Shown one piece after another: positions 1 through 7,397 of a DNA stretch of 64,000 nucleotides. Every line of letters begins with the position of its first letter. Positions within the stretch are counted from its first letter, which is position 1. The DNA comes from RGIG3528 sp963649295. Lineage in GTDB: Bacteria > Bacillota > Clostridia > Lachnospirales > Lachnospiraceae. The position numbers and the translations under genes are program-made. Under the pieces are notes generated by a model that saw only the letters and a program-made list of their open reading frames with translations, had not been told where the DNA came from and did not search any database. Location of the stretch: contig CAVJHK010000004.1 of the NCBI GenBank assembly GCA_963649295.1, forward strand, positions 1 through 64,000, in the 5' to 3' direction.

Positions 1-5
1 TATAT

Positions 6-21
6 ACGCAAGTTCTTGCGT
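6..21. promoter_or_regulatory. Palindrome, candidate operator
   Basis: ACGCAAG and CTTGCGT form perfect 7-base arms around TT. It sits about 25-40 bases downstream of the leftward -10 box, where a repressor would block elongation. The regulator is not visible in the window. Confidence 0.35.
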
Positions 22-46
22 GAATGTATTTGTTATTCATACAGAT

Positions 47-75
47 AGTATAGCACAAATAACAAATAAATTCAA
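47..75 (-). promoter_or_regulatory. Sigma-A promoter reading left out of the window
   Basis: On the minus strand there is TTGAAT (75-70), a 17-base spacer and an extended -10, TGC-TATACT (-10 at 52-47). It would drive a gene to the left of the window. An inverted repeat at 6-21 lies just downstream of the expected start point and could be its operator. Confidence 0.6.
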
Positions 76-126
76 TATTTACGCATTTATCTATAATACA
101 TATAATAACAATATCAGACAAATTGA

Positions 127-168
127 CGGGCTTTCATCTCGGATACAAGTAACCGAGATGAAAGCCCG
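127..168. repeat. Perfect 16-bp inverted repeat between divergent promoters
   Basis: CGGGCTTTCATCTCGG (127-142) is the exact reverse complement of 153-168, with a 10-base loop. No run of T follows on either strand, so it is not an obvious intrinsic terminator. It lies between the leftward promoter (47-75) and the rightward promoter (246-274). The rest of 1-309 holds no supportable gene. Confidence 0.6.
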
Positions 169-245
169 ACTACTTAAAAAAATAAATATAGGTAAATTAT
201 GAGGGAATTACCGTGACCTAATGAAAGCGTAAGTGAACCTCTTTA

Positions 246-274
246 TTGAATTTTTTATGTTTTTTTGCTATAAT
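246..274 (+). promoter_or_regulatory. Sigma-A promoter for the nucleotidase/kinase fusion gene
   Basis: TTGAAT (246-251), 17-base spacer, extended -10 TGC-TATAAT (-10 at 269-274). It lies 35 bases before the TTG start at 310 and probably drives the fusion gene and the two DHH genes after it. Confidence 0.7.
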
Positions 275-309
275 CTGTTTCCGCACCCTGTAACAGGAGG
301 TAAGTTTTT

Positions 310-1425
310 TTGAGAAGATACAGACTCAGAATAGGGCTCGATGTCGACGATACGCTTTATGATTGCAACGCTTATGCGCTTTCGATCGTAAACAAGAATC
401 ATCCCGATGAAGAGCCGGTAAAAATAAATGACATAAAGGGATGGGGAAATTACGGAAGGCATTTTGAAGAACGCATTGCACTTTATTCGAATCCCGAATT
501 TGTGCGCACCCAGCCGATACTTCACGGAGCGCAAAAGTTTGTGCGTGATCTGTCAAAGCAGGCCGATGTGTTTTTTGTAACGGCTGTTCCCGCCGCATGC
601 ATGAGCGCACGCGCAGAGAGACTTTTACAGGACTTCCCCGAGGTTCCGTCCCAAAATATTATAATTGGCACAAGAAAAGATGTTTTTGCGCTTGATATGC
701 TCCTTGATGACGGAGCTCACAATATTGCATCTTCAAAGGCGGTTTATCCGGTGCTTTTCAGAAAGCCGTGGAATATGGATATGTCGGGTATTTTGTCAGT
801 AAACGGATATTCCGATTTTATGCAGCTTTTTAAGATGGTAAGAAATTCGTTTATCGAAAAAACACCCGATCTTTCCGAAGGAGGCGTGATATGCCTTGTC
901 GGTCCCACAGGCTCTCTCAAAAACGAAATCGCCTATGAGCTTACAAAGAATTCGTCGGAATTTAAGAAACCGCTCGGATCGACCACAAGACCCAAAAAAA
1001 TCGATGAGGCTGACAATGCCTATCGCTTTATTACAGAAGAACAGTTTTTGGAAGAAAAGGAGTCGGGGCAATATCTTGAAACTACCGTATATTCCAAATA
1101 TCATTTCGGAACGCAGACAAGGGAAGTACACAAAATCGTTGAAGAGGGAAATTTGGCGGTCCTTCCGATTGACATATGCGGTGCGTTGTCAGTGAGAAAC
1201 GCATATCGCGGGCGGACGCTCATGGTATTTGTAAACCGCGAAAAATCGCTTGTTTTAAAAAATATAATTTCACGTGCGTCGGATGACGATGACAAGGTAA
1301 GACGTATTATGTCACTTGACATTGAATATCGTAATGCGGAGATTTGCGACCTCGAAATAAAATGTGAGAACAGCGCTTATGATGCGGCAAACGAATTAAG
1401 AGAAATTATCAGAAAGAGCATGTGA
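310..1425 (+). CDS. Fusion of HAD 5'-nucleotidase (NT5C type) and guanylate-kinase-like domain
   Basis: This 371-residue cytoplasmic protein has two domains. Residues about 1-165 look like a HAD-family 5'(3')-deoxyribonucleotidase, with motif I GLDVDDT (D11, D13) and a late LDDG acidic motif near 137. Residues about 190-371 look like guanylate kinase: a P-loop-like GPTGSLKNE near 198, then TTRPKK and the central lid-like segment. The P-loop is altered: the usual GSGKS/T reads GSLKN, so the lysine is kept but the Ser/Thr Mg ligand is Asn, and kinase activity is uncertain. The start is TTG with AGGAGG nine bases upstream. It probably heads an operon with two DHH phosphoesterases, which suggests a role in nucleotide turnover (inference). 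Confidence 0.75.
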   Translation: MRRYRLRIGLDVDDTLYDCNAYALSIVNKNHPDEEPVKINDIKGWGNYGRHFEERIALYSNPEFVRTQPILHGAQKFVRDLSKQADVFFVTAVPAACMSARAERLLQDFPEVPSQNIIIGTRKDVFALDMLLDDGAHNIASSKAVYPVLFRKPWNMDMSGILSVNGYSDFMQLFKMVRNSFIEKTPDLSEGGVICLVGPTGSLKNEIAYELTKNSSEFKKPLGSTTRPKKIDEADNAYRFITEEQFLEEKESGQYLETTVYSKYHFGTQTREVHKIVEEGNLAVLPIDICGALSVRNAYRGRTLMVFVNREKSLVLKNIISRASDDDDKVRRIMSLDIEYRNAEICDLEIKCENSAYDAANELREIIRKSM

Positions 1426-1447
1426 CAACAGGGAAAACAAAAACAAT

Positions 1448-2392
1448 ATGTACGAAAACTTTTTGGAAAAAATAAAACAATATGACACAATAATAATTCA
1501 TAGGCATTATAATCCCGACGGAGACGCAATCGGAAGCCAGGTCGGATTAAAGCACCTTATTTTGGCAAATTTCCCCGACAAAAAGGTATATATGGTGGGA
1601 GATGAGGCGGGTCGCTACGCATTTATGGATGATTCCGTTATGGATACGGTGGAAGATTCAGAATACAATAAAGCGCTTACCTTTGTTCTTGATTCAGGAA
1701 GTCCCAACATGGTATGTGACGAAAGATATAAAACGTCCGCTTTTTCAATAAGAATAGATCATCATATGTATACCGGAAGCTTCACGGATGACGAAATAAT
1801 CGATTCTTCGGTTGAGAGCTGCGCAGGAATTATTGCCGGTATTGCAAGAATACTTTCTCTTAATGTAAATGAAATATGCGCCCGTTCCCTTTTTACCGGA
1901 ATGGTGACGGATTCGGGACGCTTCCGTTTTGATTCGGTTTCGGCAGATACGTTTTCCCGTGCGTCTTTCCTTATGGAAAAGCATAAAATCGACTTTAACG
2001 ATTTATATTCCAAAATGTATGCGGAAGACTTCGCATCACTTCGCCGCAAAGCCGAATTTACCTTAAAAATCAAATTTACAAAAAATAACGTCGCATATAT
2101 TTATACGGACAAGGAAGAGGTCGAAAGAAGAATCAATGAAGGCATGACCGCATTCGGAATCTCCCGAGGAATGGTAGGGGTGATGGGAGACATTAAAGGC
2201 GTAAATATATGGGTGAATTTTACCGAAAGCGAAGGAAAAATACTTACTGAAATTCGTTCGAACAAATTTAACATAAACAAAATTGCCGTAAAATACGGCG
2301 GGGGCGGTCATGAGCATGCAAGCGGCGCAACGCTTGCTTCTTATGAAGAAGCGATGAATATGCTAAACGATTTGGACGAAATGATGCAATGA
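1448..2392 (+). CDS. DHH/DHHA1 phosphoesterase, NrnA-like (first copy)
   Basis: A 314-residue DHH-family phosphoesterase. Visible motifs are HYNPDGDAIGS near residue 20, DSG near 85, the DHH signature at about 103-105, a later TDSGRFRF segment, and the DHHA1 GGGGHEHASGA near 283. Proteins of this size and motif order include the nanoRNase/pAp-phosphatase NrnA, which degrades short RNA oligonucleotides and 3'-phosphoadenosine 5'-phosphate using manganese. It starts 22 bases after the upstream fusion gene and is followed 28 bases later by a paralogue. Which of the two copies carries the NrnA function cannot be decided from sequence alone. Confidence 0.85.
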   Translation: MYENFLEKIKQYDTIIIHRHYNPDGDAIGSQVGLKHLILANFPDKKVYMVGDEAGRYAFMDDSVMDTVEDSEYNKALTFVLDSGSPNMVCDERYKTSAFSIRIDHHMYTGSFTDDEIIDSSVESCAGIIAGIARILSLNVNEICARSLFTGMVTDSGRFRFDSVSADTFSRASFLMEKHKIDFNDLYSKMYAEDFASLRRKAEFTLKIKFTKNNVAYIYTDKEEVERRINEGMTAFGISRGMVGVMGDIKGVNIWVNFTESEGKILTEIRSNKFNINKIAVKYGGGGHEHASGATLASYEEAMNMLNDLDEMMQ

Positions 2393-2429
2393 TATTTATT
2401 CAAAACGAAAGGGTTTTAGGGTGAAGGAT

Positions 2430-3416
2430 ATGACGGATAATTCGGAAATCAAACAGCAAATTTTGAACAAGATCAGGGAGTATGACAGAATCATCATAGG
2501 AAGGCACATAAGGCCCGACGGAGACGCGGTTGGGTCAACAAACGGACTTATGTCGATACTCAAAGAAACGTTTCCCAAAAAGGAAATTTATGTTGTAAAC
2601 GAGGATTATTCGGATTATGTCGGTTTTCTCGATGACGATAAGACGGTTCTTTCGGACGAAATGTACGAAAATTCGCTTTTTATAGCCGTAGATACGGCAA
2701 ATGTCGAAAGGCTTTCGAATACAAAATACAATCTTTCAAAGGAAATAATAAAAATCGATCATCATGTTGACATTGCACCGTTTGGAAATATTTCGTGGGT
2801 GGAAGACGAAAGATCGTCTGCATGCGAAATGATTGCCGATTTTGTGATGACCGTGCCCGAGCTCAAAATGACAAAGAGGGCGGCAGAGTGTCTGTTTGTC
2901 GGAATGGTGACGGATTCCGGAAGATTCAGATTTTCGAGCACGACTGGCGATACAATGCGTATTGCGGGATTTTTGCTTGATTATAAGCTTGATCTTGAAA
3001 CAATTTATGCTCACCTTTATCTTGATGAATTTGATTATTTAAAGTTCCAGTCTTTTGTATTCGGTGAAATAAAGCGTACCGAAAGCGGTGTTGCGTATAT
3101 TTATATTACAAAAAAAATGCAGGAGGACTGGCATCTTTCAAATGAGGATGCAAGCAATGTGATTTCGCTTCTTAATTCGATTAAGGGATCGATTATATGG
3201 ATTGCGTTCATAGAAAATCCTTTTAATGACGATATACGTGTGCGGCTTCGTTCCAGATTTGTAACAATCAACAAGCTTGCGGAAAAATATTCGGGCGGCG
3301 GACACGAGATGGCTGCGGGAGCCACCGTTCATTCGGAAGAGGAGATGAATGCGCTTATTCTTGATGCGGATAAGCTTTCAAAGAATTATAAGGCCGCAAA
3401 TACCGGCTGGATGTAA
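2430..3416 (+). CDS. DHH/DHHA1 phosphoesterase, NrnA-like (second copy)
   Basis: About 328 residues, paralogous along its whole length to the gene just upstream. It has RPDGDAVGS, DTAN in place of the DSG motif, KIDHHV near residue 110, TDSGRFRFS, and GGGHEMAAGA near 288. The replacement of DSG by DTA changes a motif near the metal site and hints at a different substrate, perhaps a cyclic dinucleotide product or another oligonucleotide (inference). The ATG at 2430 with AGGG eight bases upstream is preferred; a GTG at 2421 with AAAGGG is also possible. It is the last gene of this operon, ahead of the shared terminator at 3473-3508. Confidence 0.8.
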   Translation: MTDNSEIKQQILNKIREYDRIIIGRHIRPDGDAVGSTNGLMSILKETFPKKEIYVVNEDYSDYVGFLDDDKTVLSDEMYENSLFIAVDTANVERLSNTKYNLSKEIIKIDHHVDIAPFGNISWVEDERSSACEMIADFVMTVPELKMTKRAAECLFVGMVTDSGRFRFSSTTGDTMRIAGFLLDYKLDLETIYAHLYLDEFDYLKFQSFVFGEIKRTESGVAYIYITKKMQEDWHLSNEDASNVISLLNSIKGSIIWIAFIENPFNDDIRVRLRSRFVTINKLAEKYSGGGHEMAAGATVHSEEEMNALILDADKLSKNYKAANTGWM

Positions 3417-3472
3417 AAACATGGCAAATATAAAAAGCAAAATAAAGATGCCGTAAAGACAAAATATAAAAT

Positions 3473-3508
3473 AAAAAATCGGGAAGTTTAAAAACCTCCC
3501 GATTTTTT
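3473..3508. terminator. Bidirectional intrinsic terminator
   Basis: AAAAAATCGGGA (3473-3484) pairs with TCCCGATTTTTT (3497-3508) around a 12-base loop. It gives a GC stem with a U-run on either strand and lies between two convergent genes. Confidence 0.9.
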
Positions 3509-3544
3509 GTTGTTTCTTAGGTTAAGCAACAGCCTTATATAATA

Positions 3545-5941
3545 TTATCTTGTTTCCTTTTTCTTGGAAATCATCATCATTGCAAAGGAGCCTGCAATCA
3601 TAATCATAAGCATTATCATAACCATTGTAGCCATATCGCCCGTTGCGGGTGTCTTGTCTGCGGAACCTACCACATAGGTGCATCCCTTTGTGAATTCAAC
3701 GGTGCCATTGTAATTTGTGATTGTACCGGTAACCGTGATAACGTCGCCGACTGAGAAATCGCTTCCGCCTGCCAAACGGTAAGCTACAATTGTCTTATCA
3801 CCTACTTTAAGTGTAACGGTGATGTTGTTGTAGTAGGATTCACTGTAAGCAGTGTCAATCGATACGATTTCGCCTGTGATTTCCTGAATTCCGGCAAGAG
3901 TTTCGCCGCTTTCAAGAGCATATGCTTTTTCCATAACGAGAGCATCCTTTGCAGCTGCAAGGTTTTGACCTTTTATATAGGTGCAGCCCTTGTCAAATTC
4001 AAGAGTACCCTTGTAGTTCTTGATTGTACCTGTAACCGTGATAACGTCGCCGACTGCGAGATCGCTTCCGCCCACAAGTTTGAAGCACTGAATTGTTGTG
4101 CCTGATACGTCCATGTTAACGGTGATATTGTTGTAGGACTCACTGTAAGTCGTAACGATTTCGGTAATCTTTCCCGACAAAACCTGAGTTCCGGACATTG
4201 TTTCACCTGTGCCGAGTGCGGCAATCTGCTTAATCAAAACTTCCTGCTTTGCCTGTTCAACGGACAATAATTTGGAATATGTGCAACCCTTGTCAAATTT
4301 AAGTGTTCCCTTGTAATTCTTAAGAGTACCCGTAACCGTGATAACGTCGCCGACAGCAATGTCACTGCCGCCCACAAGTCTGAAGCACTGAATTGTTGTG
4401 CCGTTTACGTCCATGTTAACCGTGATATTGTTGTAGGACTCAATGTAAGCTGTAACGATTTCGGTAACCTTACCCTGGAGTACCTGAGTGCCGGAAATCG
4501 ATTCGCCGCTTTCAAGTGCCGCAAGCTTTGAAAGAACCTCTGCCGTGCAAAGATCCGTTGCTTTTGCTTCAACATTTATTTCAAATTTTTCGGTCTTGGA
4601 TTCGGTACCGCATTTTGCAGTAACGGTGATATTTACGGTTGTGGCATTTTCGGCCTGCTTTATTATGAGTGTGCCTGCATCCGAGAATGAGGCATTGCCT
4701 GTTACGTCATAAGCAAGCGATACGTCGTTATATGTGCTTCCTTTTTTCGGGAGAGTGAGCTCTGTGTCTTCCTGAATCTTTGCGGGAATACCAAGCTTTT
4801 CGATTTCAAATGCTGCTTTTTCGGCATCGCTTCTGTTGGGAAGCTGAAGGTTTGCAAGGCAATTTGAATCTACGGGTGAGAGATAAAATGCTCCATCATA
4901 AAGTGTAAGAATACCTGTAACATCTGCGGTATATCCGATATGACTTAGGAACTCAGTCTTAAATGCCGACTGTTCGTCTGACGTAATCGGGCAAACCGAC
5001 GAAGAGAGACGGATATATGACTGCTTTCCGGCAAGTTCAAACATATAATATGTTGTATCCGAACCCTGACCGATGATTTCAACACCCTTAAGTGTAACAA
5101 GGAGACCCTGCTTTTCGGTGAGAGAGGAGTCCTTTAAGGATTCTGCCTTTGTATATTTATCGGTATAATCGGTTGCTGCGACTGTCTTGATTGTCGAATC
5201 AACGATTTCAACGGAAGCCCCCGTGATTTCGTATGTGCCCGAATATGTATCGCGTGTACCTGTTGCACGGATTGTCATGCCGATCTTAAGACCGAGATCC
5301 GAAATGGGATCCTGTGACATGTTGTAAATATAATATCCGCCGTCCGAATCCTGGAAGTAGATGCAGTTTGACGAATTGCCCTTGGATTTTGCAATGATAC
5401 CTGTGATTGTGCCGTTTACGACAACCGTTGTGTCGTCTGCCGCAGCCGCATATTCTGCCCATGTGAGCTCTTTATATGCGGGAACGAAATGAGCAAACGA
5501 AACGGATTTTGAATTTCCGTTTGCGTCGGAAACGGTTGCTGTAAGATTGTAATCGATTTGGGCCGTTGTCTTTTCGTCAACATCGATTGTAACCATCTTC
5601 TTTGAATCCATTGTGCCGACGGTTACTCCCTTTGTTACATCAACCGACCATGCAACATTGTATGTTATGCCGTCAATCTTTACAACGCCGACAACGGTAT
5701 AATCGGAAGCGGTTGCCGTTGCGCTGCCGTCACTTGATGCGTACATTGTGTTTAAGTAATCCTTTGCTGCCGTAACACCCGCATCGGAAACGGGAGTAGG
5801 GGTGGGAGTCTGTGTTGCGACTGCCTTGGTGGGAGCGGGTGTAGGTGTTACGCTTGCCTCTTCTTCGTCACCGCAGGCCGCAAAACATGAGATGCTCATT
5901 GCCGCAACAAGCAGCAACGAAAAGAATTTTTTCATCTTCAT
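3545..5941 (-). CDS. Surface lipoprotein with OB-fold repeats and a sortase-like C terminus
   Basis: This 798-residue exported protein begins with a signal peptide and lipobox-like FAAC (lipidated Cys 23), then a Thr/Pro linker. An OB-fold-like domain lies near 165-290 (NGTITGI, then IRATGTRDTYSGTYEI), an atrophied bacterial Ig-like domain near 370-460, and then three near-identical units of about 100 residues (roughly 465-765). Each unit carries a SYNNITV-type strand, GDVITVTGT and a KGCTY end, as in YhcR-type OB folds. The C terminus has TPATGD (764-769), a hydrophobic Met-rich helix and KKK, like a sortase sorting signal. Having both a lipobox and a sorting signal is odd. It is the last gene of the ABC/nuclease operon, and OB folds suggest nucleic-acid or glycan binding (inference). 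Confidence 0.75.
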   Translation of the reverse strand: MKMKKFFSLLLVAAMSISCFAACGDEEEASVTPTPAPTKAVATQTPTPTPVSDAGVTAAKDYLNTMYASSDGSATATASDYTVVGVVKIDGITYNVAWSVDVTKGVTVGTMDSKKMVTIDVDEKTTAQIDYNLTATVSDANGNSKSVSFAHFVPAYKELTWAEYAAAADDTTVVVNGTITGIIAKSKGNSSNCIYFQDSDGGYYIYNMSQDPISDLGLKIGMTIRATGTRDTYSGTYEITGASVEIVDSTIKTVAATDYTDKYTKAESLKDSSLTEKQGLLVTLKGVEIIGQGSDTTYYMFELAGKQSYIRLSSSVCPITSDEQSAFKTEFLSHIGYTADVTGILTLYDGAFYLSPVDSNCLANLQLPNRSDAEKAAFEIEKLGIPAKIQEDTELTLPKKGSTYNDVSLAYDVTGNASFSDAGTLIIKQAENATTVNITVTAKCGTESKTEKFEINVEAKATDLCTAEVLSKLAALESGESISGTQVLQGKVTEIVTAYIESYNNITVNMDVNGTTIQCFRLVGGSDIAVGDVITVTGTLKNYKGTLKFDKGCTYSKLLSVEQAKQEVLIKQIAALGTGETMSGTQVLSGKITEIVTTYSESYNNITVNMDVSGTTIQCFKLVGGSDLAVGDVITVTGTIKNYKGTLEFDKGCTYIKGQNLAAAKDALVMEKAYALESGETLAGIQEITGEIVSIDTAYSESYYNNITVTLKVGDKTIVAYRLAGGSDFSVGDVITVTGTITNYNGTVEFTKGCTYVVGSADKTPATGDMATMVMIMLMIMIAGSFAMMMISKKKETR

Positions 5942-5964
5942 TTTTTTGTCCTTCCGTATGTTTT

Positions 5965-7383
5965 TTAGTGGTTGATTGTAGTGATATATTCTTTAGACAA
6001 AACCTTGATTTGGTAATCACCGTTATAATACTCGACGATACCCTTTACGGATATTTTTTCGCCTTCGTACAGATCGGCTGTTATCAAATTGCGGTTTTCG
6101 TCATAAAGCACTGCTGTTCTGACGGTTATATATAATCCGTCCTCGGACTTACAATAAAGAGTCATTGCCCCGTAAGAGGAGCTCGATTCGTTTGTTGTTG
6201 TGGAAGTCTTGTAAACCTCCAGGTTGTCCATTGAAATTGTGCTGCCGAGAATAAGCTCGGCATAAGAAAAATCTTTTGTATTTCCGTTTTCGTCTTTTAC
6301 GGTTACACGCCCGTTAACAAATTTTTCAGGTGGAATTATGGCAAATGCCGCCGAATGTCCGGTACTTATGAGCTGCAAATTTGAAGGATCGTTCGGCTTC
6401 ATTACCTTATATTGAACGTCGGCAATCTGATATGTGCCGCCGGCCTCATAATATTGGCATGATCCCACAATTCTTACACGATTGCCCACATGCAAAATCT
6501 CAAGCCCGCCGCCGCTCAAATTGTATCCGTAATAAACGGCGATTCCGTTATAAAGGTCGTTTTCGGGATCGTATTCCTCAACATATACCGTATTTTCGGA
6601 ATTCATTGTGACAACGCCTTCAAAGGCAACCTTTTTGCCGCTGTAATCGGCTATGTTTTGACGAAGCTCGGAGAGAGTAAGCTCATAGGCGTCACCGTAA
6701 TAGAAATCGGGATCCTTTTCGCCCGAATAAATCTTGAGCTTGCATGCCTTGGCATTTGTAAGTGCCGCCATCGCGATTGTTCCGTAGCGGTTGTTTGCGG
6801 TTGATGAAGCAATCGCAAGTCCGTTTTGGAGTATTTCCAAATTCAAGTTTCTGTATTCGGAGGATGCATCCGTTTTATACCAAACCCATACAAGATAGCG
6901 TCCGCCGGTGGAATCCAAGTTCCAGGAGGAATTATCGGATTCAAGTATTATCGATGTGGCATCCTGCAGTTTTTCGCGTGTAAAAGCGGATGCAGCCTTT
7001 CCCCATTCCTCGATTTTGCCGGTGGATTCCGGTGTGTTTATCGCAAGAAAACGGGCTTTTAAGATACCGTCAGGTATTACATCAGACGGCACATTAAAGT
7101 GAACCGTGTCTCCGTCAACAAAATTTCTTACGGTTGCGTTTATTTTTGCGGTATTGCTTGTCATATCGAGAGAGAGCGTTGCCGCATAGTCAACGTAAAC
7201 GGGTTCGGGCGTAAGCGTAGGGGTAGGTGTATTTGTTGCTGAGGGAGCCTCGGTAATTATGGGGGTCGCAGTCGGTATAACGGAAAGCTCCTTTTCGCTT
7301 GTGCCGCATGCGGAAAGTGTAACACACGATACAAGCAAAAACATTGATATTGTTATTTTTGATAAGGTGATATTTTTAAACAT
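5965..7383 (-). CDS. Nuclease lipoprotein: SNase domain plus OB-fold domains
   Basis: A 472-residue lipoprotein with lipobox LSAC (Cys 26) and a Thr/Pro linker. Residues about 60-195 form a staphylococcal-nuclease (thermonuclease) domain: VDGDT near 91, RFLAINTPE near 109 and GGRYLVWVW near 160. The catalytic Arg-Glu-Arg trio of the family is therefore present, though the calcium-ligand Asp of the usual DTPE is Asn. Two OB-fold-like regions follow (about 205-300 and 320-472). The ATG at 7383 is chosen because the signal peptide begins there; an upstream in-frame extension would overlap the preceding gene. It lies 14 bases after the solute-binding gene, and likely cuts extracellular DNA or RNA at the cell surface. 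Confidence 0.8.
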   Translation of the reverse strand: MFKNITLSKITISMFLLVSCVTLSACGTSEKELSVIPTATPIITEAPSATNTPTPTLTPEPVYVDYAATLSLDMTSNTAKINATVRNFVDGDTVHFNVPSDVIPDGILKARFLAINTPESTGKIEEWGKAASAFTREKLQDATSIILESDNSSWNLDSTGGRYLVWVWYKTDASSEYRNLNLEILQNGLAIASSTANNRYGTIAMAALTNAKACKLKIYSGEKDPDFYYGDAYELTLSELRQNIADYSGKKVAFEGVVTMNSENTVYVEEYDPENDLYNGIAVYYGYNLSGGGLEILHVGNRVRIVGSCQYYEAGGTYQIADVQYKVMKPNDPSNLQLISTGHSAAFAIIPPEKFVNGRVTVKDENGNTKDFSYAELILGSTISMDNLEVYKTSTTTNESSSSYGAMTLYCKSEDGLYITVRTAVLYDENRNLITADLYEGEKISVKGIVEYYNGDYQIKVLSKEYITTINH

Positions 7384-7397
7384 TTTTATTCCCAAAA

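Noticed and set aside
127..168. Intrinsic terminator
   Set aside because: No T-run follows on either strand and it lies between divergent promoters, where no transcript would be expected to end.
20..202. 60-codon plus-strand reading frame at the left end
   Set aside because: It covers the leftward promoter and the perfect hairpin, has no ribosome site, and its composition is that of AT-rich non-coding sequence.
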